Shown: positions 12,801 through 23,300 of the stretch, piece after piece
How positions within the stretch are numbered: the first letter of the stretch is position 1
Layout of the letters: each line of letters starts with the position of its first letter
NCBI GenBank assembly: GCA_005223375.1
Contig: RXOD01003798.1
Location: forward strand, 1-64,000
DNA: 64,000 nt
Direction: 5' to 3'
Source of the DNA: Amoebophrya sp. AT5.2
Taxonomy: Eukaryota > Sar > Dinophyceae > Syndiniales > Amoebophryaceae
Notes under the pieces: generated by a model
What the model was told of the DNA's origin: nothing
Database searches by the model: none
What the model saw: only the letters and a program-made list of their open reading frames with translations
Translations under genes and position numbers: made by a program

Positions 12801-13291
12801 CGCTTCTCGTTCTCGTGGTGCGTAAGCGCCCGCAGCGCCACCTGCTCCAGGAGGCCCTGGCCATCCGTTTCCGTTTTCGCCCTGCTCTTTTGAGTAAAAC
12901 CTGCTTGCGCCGCCGCAGGAGCTGGGACGTCGTGCTCAGACCACTCTCCTTCTTCACTTTCGTCGCCTCCTTCCACAGCACCGAGCTCAGCCACGGAGCC
13001 CTCAGACCGCACGTTTTTCTTGTTGGAAGTGGACGCTCCATGATCGGAAGTCCTGCTGAGAAGCTTACGTTTTATCAGCCTTCCTGCCGGGCTCGTCTCG
13101 TTCGCGAGCAGACAAGTCGTCCCGAGCCCCTCATCAAGTACCTCGTACAACCGGACCTCAGTGTCACTTGCGGCCGCATCTACCAACCCACAGCACGACC
13201 TCGCAATCGCGGCAGCGAGACCTTCGGCGTTGTCAATGCCTTTCTTCCGGATGTGGTTGCGGACGCGCGCGACCAGCTCGACACCGTACAT
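6878..13291 (-). CDS. Class I cyclic-nucleotide phosphodiesterase with GAF-like domains, about 2,137 aa
   Basis: It hydrolyses cAMP and/or cGMP to the 5'-monophosphate. The catalytic domain fills the last third. The general-acid histidine motif YHNFYHGL is at about residue 1680, the metal-binding HD motif GHDAGHRG at about 1724, the ENHHA helix follows, TDMKFH is present, and the third metal Asp (HTADIGN) is at about 2012. A conserved Gln (VQLGFINFL) lies in the purine-pocket helix. Two GAF-like regions precede it, near residues 690-850 (ERVAIWAV) and 1130-1450 (FGCDGASLLIHD ... VAVLLLANK), so regulation by a bound small ligand is likely. Typical family members are 500-1,200 aa; the extra length is Ser/Gly/Ala-rich linker, including about 200 residues inside the catalytic domain between TDMKFH and HTADIGN. 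ATG 13291 is the first in frame, but a GCGAG|GTTCGCC acceptor-like site just upstream leaves room for a 5' exon. Substrate preference cannot be read. Confidence 0.9.
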   Translation of the reverse strand: MYGVELVARVRNHIRKKGIDNAEGLAAAIARSCCGLVDAAASDTEVRLYEVLDEGLGTTCLLANETSPAGRLIKRKLLSRTSDHGASTSNKKNVRSEGSVAELGAVEGGDESEEGEWSEHDVPAPAAAQAGFTQKSRAKTETDGQGLLEQVALRALTHHENEKRARASDVHPDPDLEAHPAGGRARKVFGWELNATGTSNTSGGAPDGLLQMGGGSLVVHRAEEMLDGLETPREHVAPPVEGEDGPGGGPVQTGGEASSAPGARESVLPNAPPGAAGNDGVATIVGTTSSPRRPSGRRSGRAFHSVLSAKRMSAEDLEAALRHWHGAKIALEADPVARRARALNRLLRSRDVMASLQKRKGDRREVFCVDALSAFGLAARLRASKPEDGARRDSEGQERERRDDVDVDKSSSLLRDSFHLIDNDTEGPAFGAATFSAKQEADLIVREGAVLADDSADRIAGVSMLHKAFYRASVVDPRTGRVRCGSLGPNRRETLRQWKGRRQLRHAETLALGADSSRAATGRLTGQGDGEVELHQDEANKTKSIFPDPVNEDFVSCGLRAVRSGARGRGSMVLDEEKKLVAFPIHLDNYDYVSFPDKSGRKAWKRDTSLSGKTESEHNSAVVDQDNRKQGSSDGDDGHLLPATSSYDLTTVAGFLVIQSEIVAYPVFQQHVVTTLQLLAELMSEEWNLLCHRKTGIVAEGVAFALVQTLEDAIRPSGGVRKSHVLPVLCAVAKDLVQCERVAIWAVEDEEHKVAGSTGSSVLVLREQAGGVLLKGTKVHKEAGFLGAAVKAGRPVCVFEHAHKDGRYNPFIDVGGEFVKHGSEVFQRGYSLENVISVPIYGYAKTTPEAEVARYSTGAPLVSSGLRLALQEPSPPVGENEDVARMASSTDDHQHPAPGRQLPAEMRDRRTKHAALVQNVRKVRSRRTAAALENLEMLKKRGPTLVASPPRQVVGSLVDDDAETAEDILNSTRREIAESMQGVMSRAIYDMSDSDGSTPRAATDERAKTTGEQPTHSRVLVGVMQFGNFGVFNNSLSSVLLGGHLRGGLHSVTTSSSVGPDHVARGRSFGNKPMKNSSKASLSSVGSGYSGASPSPSLNKRLDSLSPLHNDRSHVAVVQLATALAHYPAHLALHIAPAVASIHAERRQKIRFWYFVEKLGRCLTLQQVLQAVDTHLPLIFGCDGASLLIHDANLQTVRGYNSATGTSVLSSSTSSGLGSGARGSAGVSGSFPGAPAASARRESARDHVATFAALGGLGGGGGGTSTGATVTSHGYGPGAALHFSCIADAIYIGNASAAVGLSSGPATLDAEKRKELALLRELLPSLSASQCAGGTRRRSRVGKRNGKSATARTDGSGVAVVEQGPPIENLVAVPVLRKQQGLRLAKSSTIDGSASRLGTLAGGSTKSRIGPSADAASDIVAVLLLANKRTTAEHGSNGSGGRGLVSSGFGKDDLIALRFLSNQIGAHFLRLKVDFGLEAAFDSSYENVDANVQSLLTDYMEQSGYHRDASVVGSQIPPTLSAAQRASATAATNKGQQTQVERASGDPAPASNVRNTTEDADTTSKPDRNSITSSASTEPAVRPWYHTTSDYGGYDSLLQVFKAGGDIGAALCDPKRKDVVPDVISYDLCCVDLVSKQSQNSLIQRLFQHIGVGKELYEVFNLDTYCDNVRDLYAPVGRVPYHNFYHGLSVAQVSTLLLADARLVPRLQKIDLFAVIVASVGHDAGHRGFTNQYEVASRSDLAFRYNDLSVLENHHASMTWQNLARVVLVNSQETLAALQKLVAPGEWLPGRTTAGLGRSKRTSGRSSKIIYADADEKETSLAADAPAAPPPTFNELYELLRRRVVKSILGTDMKFHGEHIESARSLSTFFGNEHLESSSDEGCSTSSSEPSEVEMVDRSEGAARRPSGQEVHMRSTRSSVEEGDRVRASDQNLSPVVVGKSSEVCEAGAPRGVHQPLNEQNEQELQRRARGASSKQSSASSNYNKGSTSSSLQQAPELPEHVRQHVCELFVHTADIGNMSMPLEQAIRWRDMVCLEFAQQQARERENGWPVTLFPDGLDTAQKRSVVQLGFINFLVMPLYKAVHALWPIHGSMRRTKIAVALFEKVKSGELLSDEMPSEEVYQQLAKEVDEGNRSSS

Positions 13292-14332
13292 TTTGGCTCC
13301 ACGAGCTCCGCGAAATCGATCCAGGCGAACCTCGCAGAGCGCTAAGTCTTCATCCGAGACGCGCTGCCCGCAAAATCTTCAGACTCATCAGAATCTGAAC
13401 ATAATAATAAATTGTCCGCGACCGATAGTATAATTAGCGATCCATCGTGATGCTACGCTTGCGATTTACGGCAAAAACCTCGTCCTCGTCATGTGTGTCT
13501 TGCGCATCATGCCACAAGGAAGTGACCAAGAAGGAGGAGAAGTCAAATTTCCAATGAATTGGGTTCGTTCGGGGAAACCCGCGGGCGTCGCCACTCCTGT
13601 TCGTGCAATGGGGGAAATAAAACCGTGCCTGCAGAGCTAGTGCTAGTTGTATTTGTAGTTCGGTTGTCGCACTAATACGAGCAAGAAACGACGTGGGCTG
13701 CGATTTCTGCACGAAGTACGACCATAGACGGAGACCGAAATGAACGGACAGCGACAGACATGATCGACAACAGACGAAGCCGACGACACTGCTCTTCGTC
13801 TAATGGGGGTAATTGCAATTGCTGGACGAAATATACGACGGATGGCGGAGCACAACGAGGAGGACCTGTAGAAGATGGTGTACTTACTAAGCGATATTGC
13901 ACGACAAGCACGAACGTGTTTTCAAGTCGCGTTCATCATGATCATGATCATGTTCGAAAACGATACAAGGCACTACGGAGACATCACATGCACAAGCACG
14001 AGAACCCGACAGTCGCACTACAACTTTGAAGATTTTTTATCCACATTTGCCAATACTCTCGGCACTTCCTTGTGTTGACAGATCGATGAAACACTCCTGG
14101 CATATCGTTCTACCGCGTCAAATTCTTGGGTGTACACAGCGATAAGAGATGAAAAAAAGCCGCGCTGGAGGAGGTTTGCCAGAAAGTGAAAGAAGATGTT
14201 TATTTATTTTATTTATCTGTTCCCCGATCGTGGGGATTCTCCACCGTGGAGATTCTTCTCTCTTCATGGATGTTTATCTTTAAGTTCAGCACATCCACAG
14301 AAGCACTAGTTCTGTTCTTGCCTCTTCTTTGT
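13292..14332. other. Spacer
   Basis: No supported gene. It separates the phosphodiesterase 5' end from the RdRp 3' end and includes a GATC-rich palindrome. The 92-codon minus-strand frame at 13434-13712 has no recognisable features. An upstream phosphodiesterase exon could lie here but was not located. Confidence 0.55.
13937..13952. repeat. 16-bp GATC-rich palindrome CATGATCATGATCATG
   Basis: A tandem ATC/ATG microsatellite forms a perfect palindrome. Similar GATCAT strings recur in the spacers near 25035, 25738 and 25976. Confidence 0.6.
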
Positions 14333-17300
14333 TCAAGCAACTCCCTGTCTGACCTCGATGGTCATGCCTTTATCCGCGTGATAGGTGAATCTCTTCTCGT
14401 TCAGGTGTTTTGGTAGGTCGTTCTTGCTTTCGAAATGCCCGAGGTCCAGACAGGGAATCATGAAGTTGATTTCCACCATTTCCGCTTCATTTGAAGCGCT
14501 GTAGCTGTCGCGCTCTGCGTCGTCGTTCTTTTCATGGTCCTCCTGCTCAGCCAGGATGTTGTTATTGACGTCGGCATTTCTCGCATTCCCTGCTCCTTCA
14601 GCAAGGTCATCGCAAAACTTTTCCGCAAGCTCCGCTTCCGTTTGTGCCTTTATATCGGCGTCAGACGGGGACGGCAAGCCCTCGTCTAAAACTTTTCGAC
14701 GGCGCTCGCGAATTTTCGCCTTCCGAAGGGAGTCCGCAACCAGCTTGAAAGCATGAAGGCGCCGGTTGTCCAAGCTCCACCAGTGCGACGACTCTTCGAC
14801 CGGCGCCGACACACCATCGCCTGCAGACGAATTTTCCTCGTCCTCCTCTTCGTCCTCGCTGAAGTATCCACCACCCGCGATCTTAAAAGAATCCGCGTGT
14901 GCACGGATGCGCACCACCCGAATAGGCGGCACGTCGCGCACGTCCATCTTTCTATTCTTCAACTTTTCCACTAGCTCCTCAATCTCGGAGCCGTCACTGA
15001 ACGAGTTGCTGCAGCTGTCCTGCGAGAAGCGGATTTCCATCGGGTCGAGCCACAGTAGCCCGCACACGCGTTCCCCGGTCTCGAGATTTCGTTCCCGCAG
15101 CCCTACTTGATTGTAGTTCGGATCCCGCATCAGCCGTAGCAGCCCCCGCGTCGCGATGTCGAAGGGACAGGTGAGCAGTCGTCGCACATCTTTGCCCAGA
15201 CCGATCAGCTGTGCCCAGGTGGGCTCTTCGCACTTTCCGTCGTTCGCGAACAGCAACATCTGTCCGTCGGCCCGGCGGAACTTCAGCTCGCAGTACGGCA
15301 CTATCTTGGGCGCGTTCGGGCCGCCTCTTTGGCTGTCAGCGATTTCCTGCTTCTGTAGCCACGCGGGCTTCTGCGCGGGCTCCCCGTTGGCGATACGCCT
15401 GCTCGCCGCCCACTTCTTCAAGCGCTGGAAGAGCTCGTATCGCGACCGGGAGTACAAGACCGATGCGAAGTCGGTCTCCCGGTCTTCGCCCAGCTTTGTC
15501 AGAGCGACACTGTAGAGCCGCCCCGCGACCAAGCGGCACCGCTCGGGCGTCTCGTAGCCAGACACGTAGGCGCTGATCACGTCCCTTGCGTAGTAGCGCA
15601 TCTTCTCCCAAACCAGGTGTTCCTGTAGCCCGAGGTCCTGCCCGGCCCTCGCGAACACAGAACACTCCTCGATTGGCACGCGAACCTTGCCGTCTTGGAA
15701 ACGGGCGTAAAGGTACTTCATCCAGAGCTCGTAGCGAATTGCGGTTTCGTCCTCCCGGAGCTGGCTCTTCAACTCCGCGAGCGTACGCTTGCTGCGCGGT
15801 GGTTGCGCTGACCCGTCGGCAGGGGACCCCATTTCTGAACGACCTTGTTGCTGGATAATGCGACTGGCGCAGCCCAATGCCTTTACCTCTGTTCTTGTTG
15901 GAAATGAAACTTCTGGCGGTGGAATATCCATGATTTCGTCGTCGTCTTGAGCACCATTGCCACCATCGCCAGGATCGTCGTCGAAACTGATGTCTTCCCA
16001 TAGCTGCAAGCTCCCCTTGGTCTTTGCCTTCTTCGGAAAATTTTCCAGCTCGGCCTGCTGTAGATCACAATGCGCTAGGCCGTTATCGTGCTGCACGAAG
16101 AAGGTTCCATGTGCATGCTGGGGCTCTTCGGTTTGTATTTCTGAAGACCGCTGTTTGGCCACTTGCGCGTCGACATCCACCAAATCAGGATTAGTGCTAC
16201 CGGATTTGTTCGCCTTTTCGACGAAAGCCGCGATCTTCCCTTTAGGCGGCGGCCCTTGTGTCAGCAAATGCCGTGCCCGAAACTCCAATCTTGCTGCGGC
16301 ACGGCAGAGCGCTAGGCGTCTTCCATCCGGGTCTGTTCCCAAAGGATCGATCTTGACTATGTCTGTCGGAAAAGTTTTCTTCGTGAGCTTGTGCAGCGGC
16401 TTCGGCGGAATCGTTATACGCCCGCTAGCGTGTACAGCAGTTTGAACCGTGGTCAGCCGCGTCGCTTTGCGGCCCTTGTAGGAGAATTTTTCCAAATTCA
16501 GACTCTGCTTTAGCGCGTCCATCGAGAGGTGGGCCTGGTAGCCCAATAGGCGCGCATTCCGGTGTGTTAGCCCGACGTAGCTCGCGACCCGCTCCCAAAG
16601 ATTTACGATCTTCCCCCGCGGCGTGTCGAAAGCGTACCGGTGCAAGAGGGCGTCGACACACTCGAAAAGGCGCGTAACGAACATCGTCGCGTCGGGAAGG
16701 TTGGCTGGATCCTCGGTCAGCGTGAGGCCGTTGTGCAGATCTGTCGACGTCGTGCCAACTGATGTGGCTGCGCGGATATTAACTGTAGCAGCCGTGGAGG
16801 AGGACGCTAGCACGGTCATTGGGTCACCTCTGGCCGATGTGCTGCTCGCGGTCGGTGTGCACAGAGCGAGCGTCGTACTCGTACAATTACCAGCTGCTGC
16901 GCCTAAATTTGGTGCATTTCGCTCCTGTTGCGCTTCATTCCAGAGGTCTTTCACGCTCCCGGTCTCAATTTTGGGCGCAGTGTCGCTCGATTTCCACTTC
17001 AGGATTTCTTCTTCTGTAACGGGCCGGAACGGGTTCTTCTTCTTTTTCTTCTTCAAAACAGCGGAATAGCCGCGGTCCTCTCCGTCTCCTTCGTCGTCAG
17101 CAACCCCGCTGAGAGGTGTAGTCGACCCCGCTTCTTCCCGAATCGCCTTGAGCGATGGCCCCATGCCACACCCCGCGTCTCCCTCCACGCCCATCTCAGG
17201 CGTAAGCGCTGCCAGCTCCGGGGCACCGCCATCGGTCCCACATGGCGTCCCGTTTCCCTCGAAGGGCGTGAAAGTCGCGGGAGCGATGGCGCCCTCCCAC

Positions 17301-20300
17301 ACTGTCTCCCCGTCGCACCCAATCAGATAGTCCCCATCCTCCAGAGCGAGCTCGTCCACGGCTGATGCTTGTCCAGCAGGGGCGAGGCCACTTTCGAGTG
17401 CGTCTTGGCGGTCTTCGGCGACCTTCACTTGTTCTGCGTCCTCCGCGTCAGCGTCGCACTCGACTCCGGCGATTTCTTTCTCACTCTCAGAGCCGTCGTT
17501 GCTGACACTGACACTGATGCTGCTGCTTTCCTCCTCGTCCTCCTCTGAAGTGCTCAACATGTCAGAAAACTCAGGCGGTTCCTGTCTCCCTCGCCCCCTG
17601 GGCGGCCGGCTCGCCGTACTCGCCAAACAGGAGCTGGAGAGCGATGGCGATGCTGCGACAAGCGCGTGCGTGGAGGCAAAGCCCACGTTAAGATCGGTTT
17701 CCGTTCCTTCGTCTCCCTCGACAGCGGCCACACAAGAACGAGCACGCTCGCGATTTTTTCGGATCTGCTCCTCTTGTGCCTCATTTCGGAAGCTTTTCAC
17801 CAGATCTTTCTGCCAGCACACCCAAACCGTATCGCCGTCGTAGTCGCCGCCGCCGATCGGGTCGCCGGCCGACCGTTCCAGCGAGGCATGAGCAGAAACC
17901 ACCATCAGGTTACGCGGATCGCCCATTCTCTTCTTAATCGCGTGGATAACGGCTAAATCCTGCACCCTGCGCCACTTTTCCATGTCGGTAGGTAGAAACG
18001 AGGGATTCTTGCCGACCAAAACGCAGTCCGCATCATCGTGATCGTCGTAGTTTGGATTCGCGCGAGCGGCTTTGGCGGCTTTGCAAGTCTCGACTTCTCC
18101 GTCCATTTCCGTTTCCACATCGTCCTCATCATCACTCGTCTGCCCGTCGCGTCCGTCGAGCGCCTCGGTGCCACCATGTTCACCCAGGAGTCTGGCACGG
18201 TGGTTGTTCACTGCTTGCGTGTCCATGTCCTCTGGGCCCACCTCCTCACCCACTTCTGCGCCTGCGCCCGAATCCGCATCAGTAGAAGTTTTCAGCGCCT
18301 TCTTTTTGAAGGTCGCGCTTCGCTGCAGCTGCAGGACAGGTTCGAAATAGCACTCATACTGCCGCAGCAATCCAGTGGGATCGCTCACCCACTTCACCGC
18401 GACGGACTCCGGCACTGGATAGTGCGCGTTGTCCTTCCTTTTTTCCAGTACTTCATCGTGCATGTCTGCGACGCGGAGAACAAGACCTGGTTCGGAGTGC
18501 AAAAAATCGCGAAACAGCATGGCTACGCGCCGCTCGAACAAAAGCTCGTAGCCAAACGCACCTGGCGATGCGGCTCCGCCACCTTCGTCTTTTCCAGCGT
18601 TCATCTCTTCGTTTCGCATCTCCCAATACGCTCGGCCCCCGGCCTGGCGCGCCCACTTATCCAGCTCGTCGTACCACTCGCGCGTCAAGCGCCTTGCTTC
18701 CTTCCAATCCTCACAGTCTTTCGCAGCCTTCGAGACTGTTGGTTGTCGTTCCGCCGTAATCTTCTTCCGCAGGTCCCGCACCGCGACTCCATACCGCGAG
18801 TTGCACGGCTGCTGGTGCAGTGGCTTTTTCAACCACGCTCGCATATCCTCCGTCGTGGGAAGGGGTTTGCGTTCTGAGATGCGTTGCAACTCCTGGACGA
18901 GACCCAGAATCGCGCCTAAACTCCGCTCCTCGTCCACGTCCACGTCGACCTCCCCACCCTGGCCCGCGCCACTGCAGCCGATCATCTGTTCCACGTCCTT
19001 TCGCTGCAACTCAAGAATCTGCTCAGTGGAGACGCCATTATGTGTCAGCGCGTGCACGTACTGCGTGTTTAGTCGCGCGCAAGGCTTCGGCTTCCAATCC
19101 ACTGTCCCCTGCGCGCAAACCTCGATGACTCGCTGCCCCGCCGTCCACTGCGACGGGTCTGGGCAGTATTTAACCATCGAAAGCGGAACCTGAATACAAA
19201 ACTTCTTCGGCTTCAAAACTTTGCGCGTTCGTTTGCCCAAGGCTTTATCAACGAAGAGCATGCCTTTCACGGGGCCACAGCGTACCTGCACGGCAACAAT
19301 CCCACTCACGAACTGCTTTTTGTGCACCCGACAAAGCATATCGCGAAGAAACATCGCGACGTCGGCGCTCATGCCGCCGCAGCCATCGTTGAGAACTGCG
19401 CCAGTGGCGCCCTTGACGTCATCGACCACTTCGATTTCGTGGGGTTGGAGCTGCAGCGTCTCCCACGTGTCACTGGTGAGGAACTGGAAGCGGGCGCAGA
19501 GTTTTCCGTAGTTGAACTTCTTGTATTCGGGGGCATGCGGAAAGCCCGGCAAGTGCCACTCGGCCAACGTCAGAAAAACAAAGGCCTGCAAACGCTGCAG
19601 GCGCGAGCCGTGCTCCTGCTCGCCCCCGTTTTTGCTCGCGTCCATCTCCTCCTGCCCGAGCAGGCCAGACAGCACTATTTGGGCGAGACCGCCGTCCCAA
19701 AACTGTTCGTCGGCATCCTCGAAGTGCAGCAGCCACTCACTCACGTTTTCCGCAAATTCCAGGAAGTTGTTTGCGCGCGGATCGACGCCTTCCGCGCCCT
19801 CTTGCGCTACGCGGTTAGAGAAACGCTCCAAAAATTTTGTGTCCGCGCGCCACTTGTCCAGTTTGTCGCGAAGCTTGTCGTATGCTGGCTTCAGAAACCT
19901 GACGTCTACTGTTCGCGAAAGTGGTACTTTGACTTCTTGCTCCAGCCGTCTCTGCTCGCCCGGCAGGAAAGGCAACGCCCGGCTGGCACCAGAGTTGACA
20001 TCCTGCCTCTCAACACGATGATCAGCGTCTTCCACGACTATTCCCCCTCTTCCACAGTCTGCCAATACTTCCTCGTGCGCCCGTCGAAGCAGGTCAGCGC
20101 GCAAACCACGGAACTCCCCCGCGCGCTTCTCGTTCGCGACGTCCGGCAGGGTGCGCTCTTTCACAACCATCCAACGAAGAAACGCCTCCACCGAAATGTA
20201 CAAGTAGTTCCCTGCGAAATTGTGGTGGGGAACGAATTTTACGTAGATCGCGTCGTCCTCCGGCGTCTGCAAAAGAGTCGGAAAAGACACCTCGTTTTTC

Positions 20301-23300
20301 CGGTTCGTAGCCATCGACGGGGGCCGCACGACTATGAACGCTTTTTGTCCGAGCTCTCGCGTCAACCGACACTGACGCTTCAAATCGAGTGTGTCGTTCG
20401 TAGGCGCGCAGAAGTGTCGCGCGAGGTCCCGCGTCGGCCACTCGTTGTTGAAGCGCACGCGCCCGCGCCCGCCGCGAGAGACTTTCTTATGTTGATTATG
20501 ATTTCGCATTCGCTCGCCAGCGTCTACTTCTTCTTGGAACTCCTCCGCAGCTGAGTGGCCGTCGGCGCCGTCGCCTGCAACATCTTCATCTTCTACCACC
20601 ATTTCGTCCCCATCAGCGGTATGCTCAAACAAGTCGTCGAGCGACGCGAACTCTCTCTCATCCGACAGCTGGGCACACGGACTGCACTTCGTCTCATAAC
20701 CGGCAGTCGCGGCTGCGTCCTGCTCATCGTGATGACGATCGACGTCATCTCTGCTATTCCTGCTAGCTTTGCCATTACGTACCCTCTCCATCTCTTCCAA
20801 CTCCCACAGCGGCGACCGGGCTCGGTTAAATACCCACGCCCATAGCTCGACCGGCGCTCCAATCAGCTCCTTGTTCTTTTTCACCCACTGCTGAAAGGGA
20901 GCAAGCAGTTTTGCTGTCGCACTCGCAGAAGATACGTCCGACATCGCCACGCGCGTAGCGAATTCTGGAGAATCCAGCAAAATGCTCGCAAAGTCTTTTC
21001 CCTTGAACTGGCATTCTGGTTTTTTCGTGAAAACTTCCTTCGACACCGACAGCGGAAAGCGCTTCGCAGAATCTGCAATGTTGTTTGGCGTGCGCAACTG
21101 CTCGTAGACAGTTTTCTGCATGTGGTAGTAGTGGCGGAAGACCTCGGGGGCCTTCCGCGGTTGAGGCAGTTCGATTTTGGAAATCCGTGGTTGCGGTAAG
21201 CGAAGGAAGATTCTCCGTTGAGGCGACGAGGTGGACAGTCCCGTGCGCATACGCAAGACCTCCGGCGTGTTGAAGAACGCGTCGTATGCGTCAGCATGCT
21301 TGTTGAACCTGTCGGCAATGTCTAGCCGCTGCTGGTTCCGCGTGAACCTTCTTTTGTTCCGCAAGAACATCTGCATCCCCATGAGTCCCTGTGGGCGGTC
21401 GTAGCGAGTCTTGTGCGTCACTCGGTCACGCATTCGCACCAAAGCACGTCGCGTCGCGCCAAGCGTGCACCGCTTTGTTTCCAGAATGAAATACTCGATC
21501 TCCTCCTGATGGTGATGCGCATTGCCTTCATCAAGTCCGTCAGGCGGCCGGAAGTAACACCTTTGGACGCATCCGCATCCCGGCACCCCACATCGCAGCG
21601 TGACGCCGAGCGCCATCCGCATGCCATCTTGCTCAAGTAAGCTGGGAGCCGTGTAGGTGGCTACATCCGACCCGTCATCGAGAGCCACTCCGAGGAGGAT
21701 GGCCGGAACTTTGCGGCCGTCTGCGAACTTAGCGGTGTTGCGAACGGCGAACCGCCAGTCGCTGATCGGCAAGTCGTCCGCCCTACTCTCTGGAGGATTT
21801 TTCTCGCGTTCGCCGCCACTGGTTGTCGTGCTCGTGGTGCGAATTGCTACTCTGCTTGCTTGAACAAGATGGCCCAGAGTGCGAGACATCTGTAGGTCGG
21901 TTCCCGTCCATGCGTCAGCCTGGGGCCAGATCACGCGGGCGCGCTGGAGGCCGTACCGAAATATCGTCAATTCTTCCTCCTTTTCGAGGGCCTGTCTTTG
22001 CTGCTTCTTGAGCAACGCCCGCAGCTCCGCAGTCGTCACCCACGTTCCCATCTCGGGCATGTATTCGACGCGGGGTATCCTGGTGCGGTAGTAATACCCG
22101 TTCGTCCACTTGCTCGCTAAGTCGTCTTCCTTCTCTCGGCTCGCCAAGTCTCTTCCGCTCTTGAAGTTCATCTGATTCATCTGAAGAAACCTCGTAGAAC
22201 TATTGATGTCGTCAAAGTAGCGGAATGAGTCCGGCCAGTTCCCTAGCTTGCAGAAAGAACTGAACTGAACGCGCGGCACCTCGTTCTCGACACCCAACAA
22301 GCCGTCCAACCCCTCCATCAACGTGGTGTACGCTTCCTGGAATTCGAACCGCAGAAGCGTTGCCCCATCCTCGCCCACCTCTTCGTCCCAGACCTCGTTA
22401 AAAAACACGAATTTTTGCCGCGCCTCCGCCGCGAGCCTCAGCCCTTTTTCCACCACCTGGTCGGCATCGCGCTGGACACGTGTCCAGCGGTGTATGTCTT
22501 CGAAAGCAGGGTAGCCAGTGCTAGTTTTTGACGCGTCTTGTACGTCGTTGCGGTCCGGGCACAGAATGTTGTCGCGCCAGGAGTCACTGAAAGAAATAGC
22601 TTCGGCGCGAGAAATCAGTATGTCCAGGTGGTGTCGGGCATTCGAAACGAGTGCGTCAACCTCGTCAAGAACCTGGCGCATCCGCTCCCGCGCCGCCTCG
22701 GGCCCGAGGAAATCCGCGAAGAGGTGGTCGCGCTCTGGGGTCACCACCGCGGGATCTTCGGCGGAGTCGGTAGAAGTAGGCGCTGCTGCGCGAATCGGAG
22801 GTGGCACTTGTTCTGGTTGCTTGTCTACTTCCTTGGCGGTGCCACCTCCGTCCGATTTCTCCGCTTCAACCTCCGGAGCGTTGAAGAAGGCCGCGGACGC
22901 CGCAGGACCTCCGACGCGCTCGCGATTGGTCTCTCGCGGTTGATCACTCGCAGGTGGCGCGGCAGTGCTGTCGACTGCAGTCCCGCTGGCCGTGACGTCG
23001 CAAGCCGGCGTGGCGCAGCCTGGCGCTTGAGTAAATGCGCTCTCGAAGGCCGAGAATGCTGGTGTCTGGCCCCAGCAGTCAGCATCGCCGGCGACAGTGC
23101 GAGAGCCGGTCTGAAATTCGCCCGCGGGGGTGAAGTCAAACATGTAGTCGTCATTCAGCACGGTGCGGGCCTGGAGCGGCTGACTGTCTTCCACGTTGGC
23201 ACCGACGTCAATTACGGTTGCAGATCCCTTCACGTTCGTCGCCGTTGCCCCGCCGTGGCACCACGAGGCAAATGCAACCGTACTGCCACCCCCAAATACG

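Noticed and set aside
13276..13298. Plus-strand sequence resembling the dinoflagellate spliced leader (CCGTA, then CATTTTGGCTC)
   Set aside because: It needs a two-base gap, diverges at the 3' end, and lies antisense over the phosphodiesterase start codon, so chance is more likely than a leader relic.
13434..13712. 92-codon minus-strand frame as a 5' exon of the phosphodiesterase
   Set aside because: No donor with matching phase was found, and the sequence lacks domain character.
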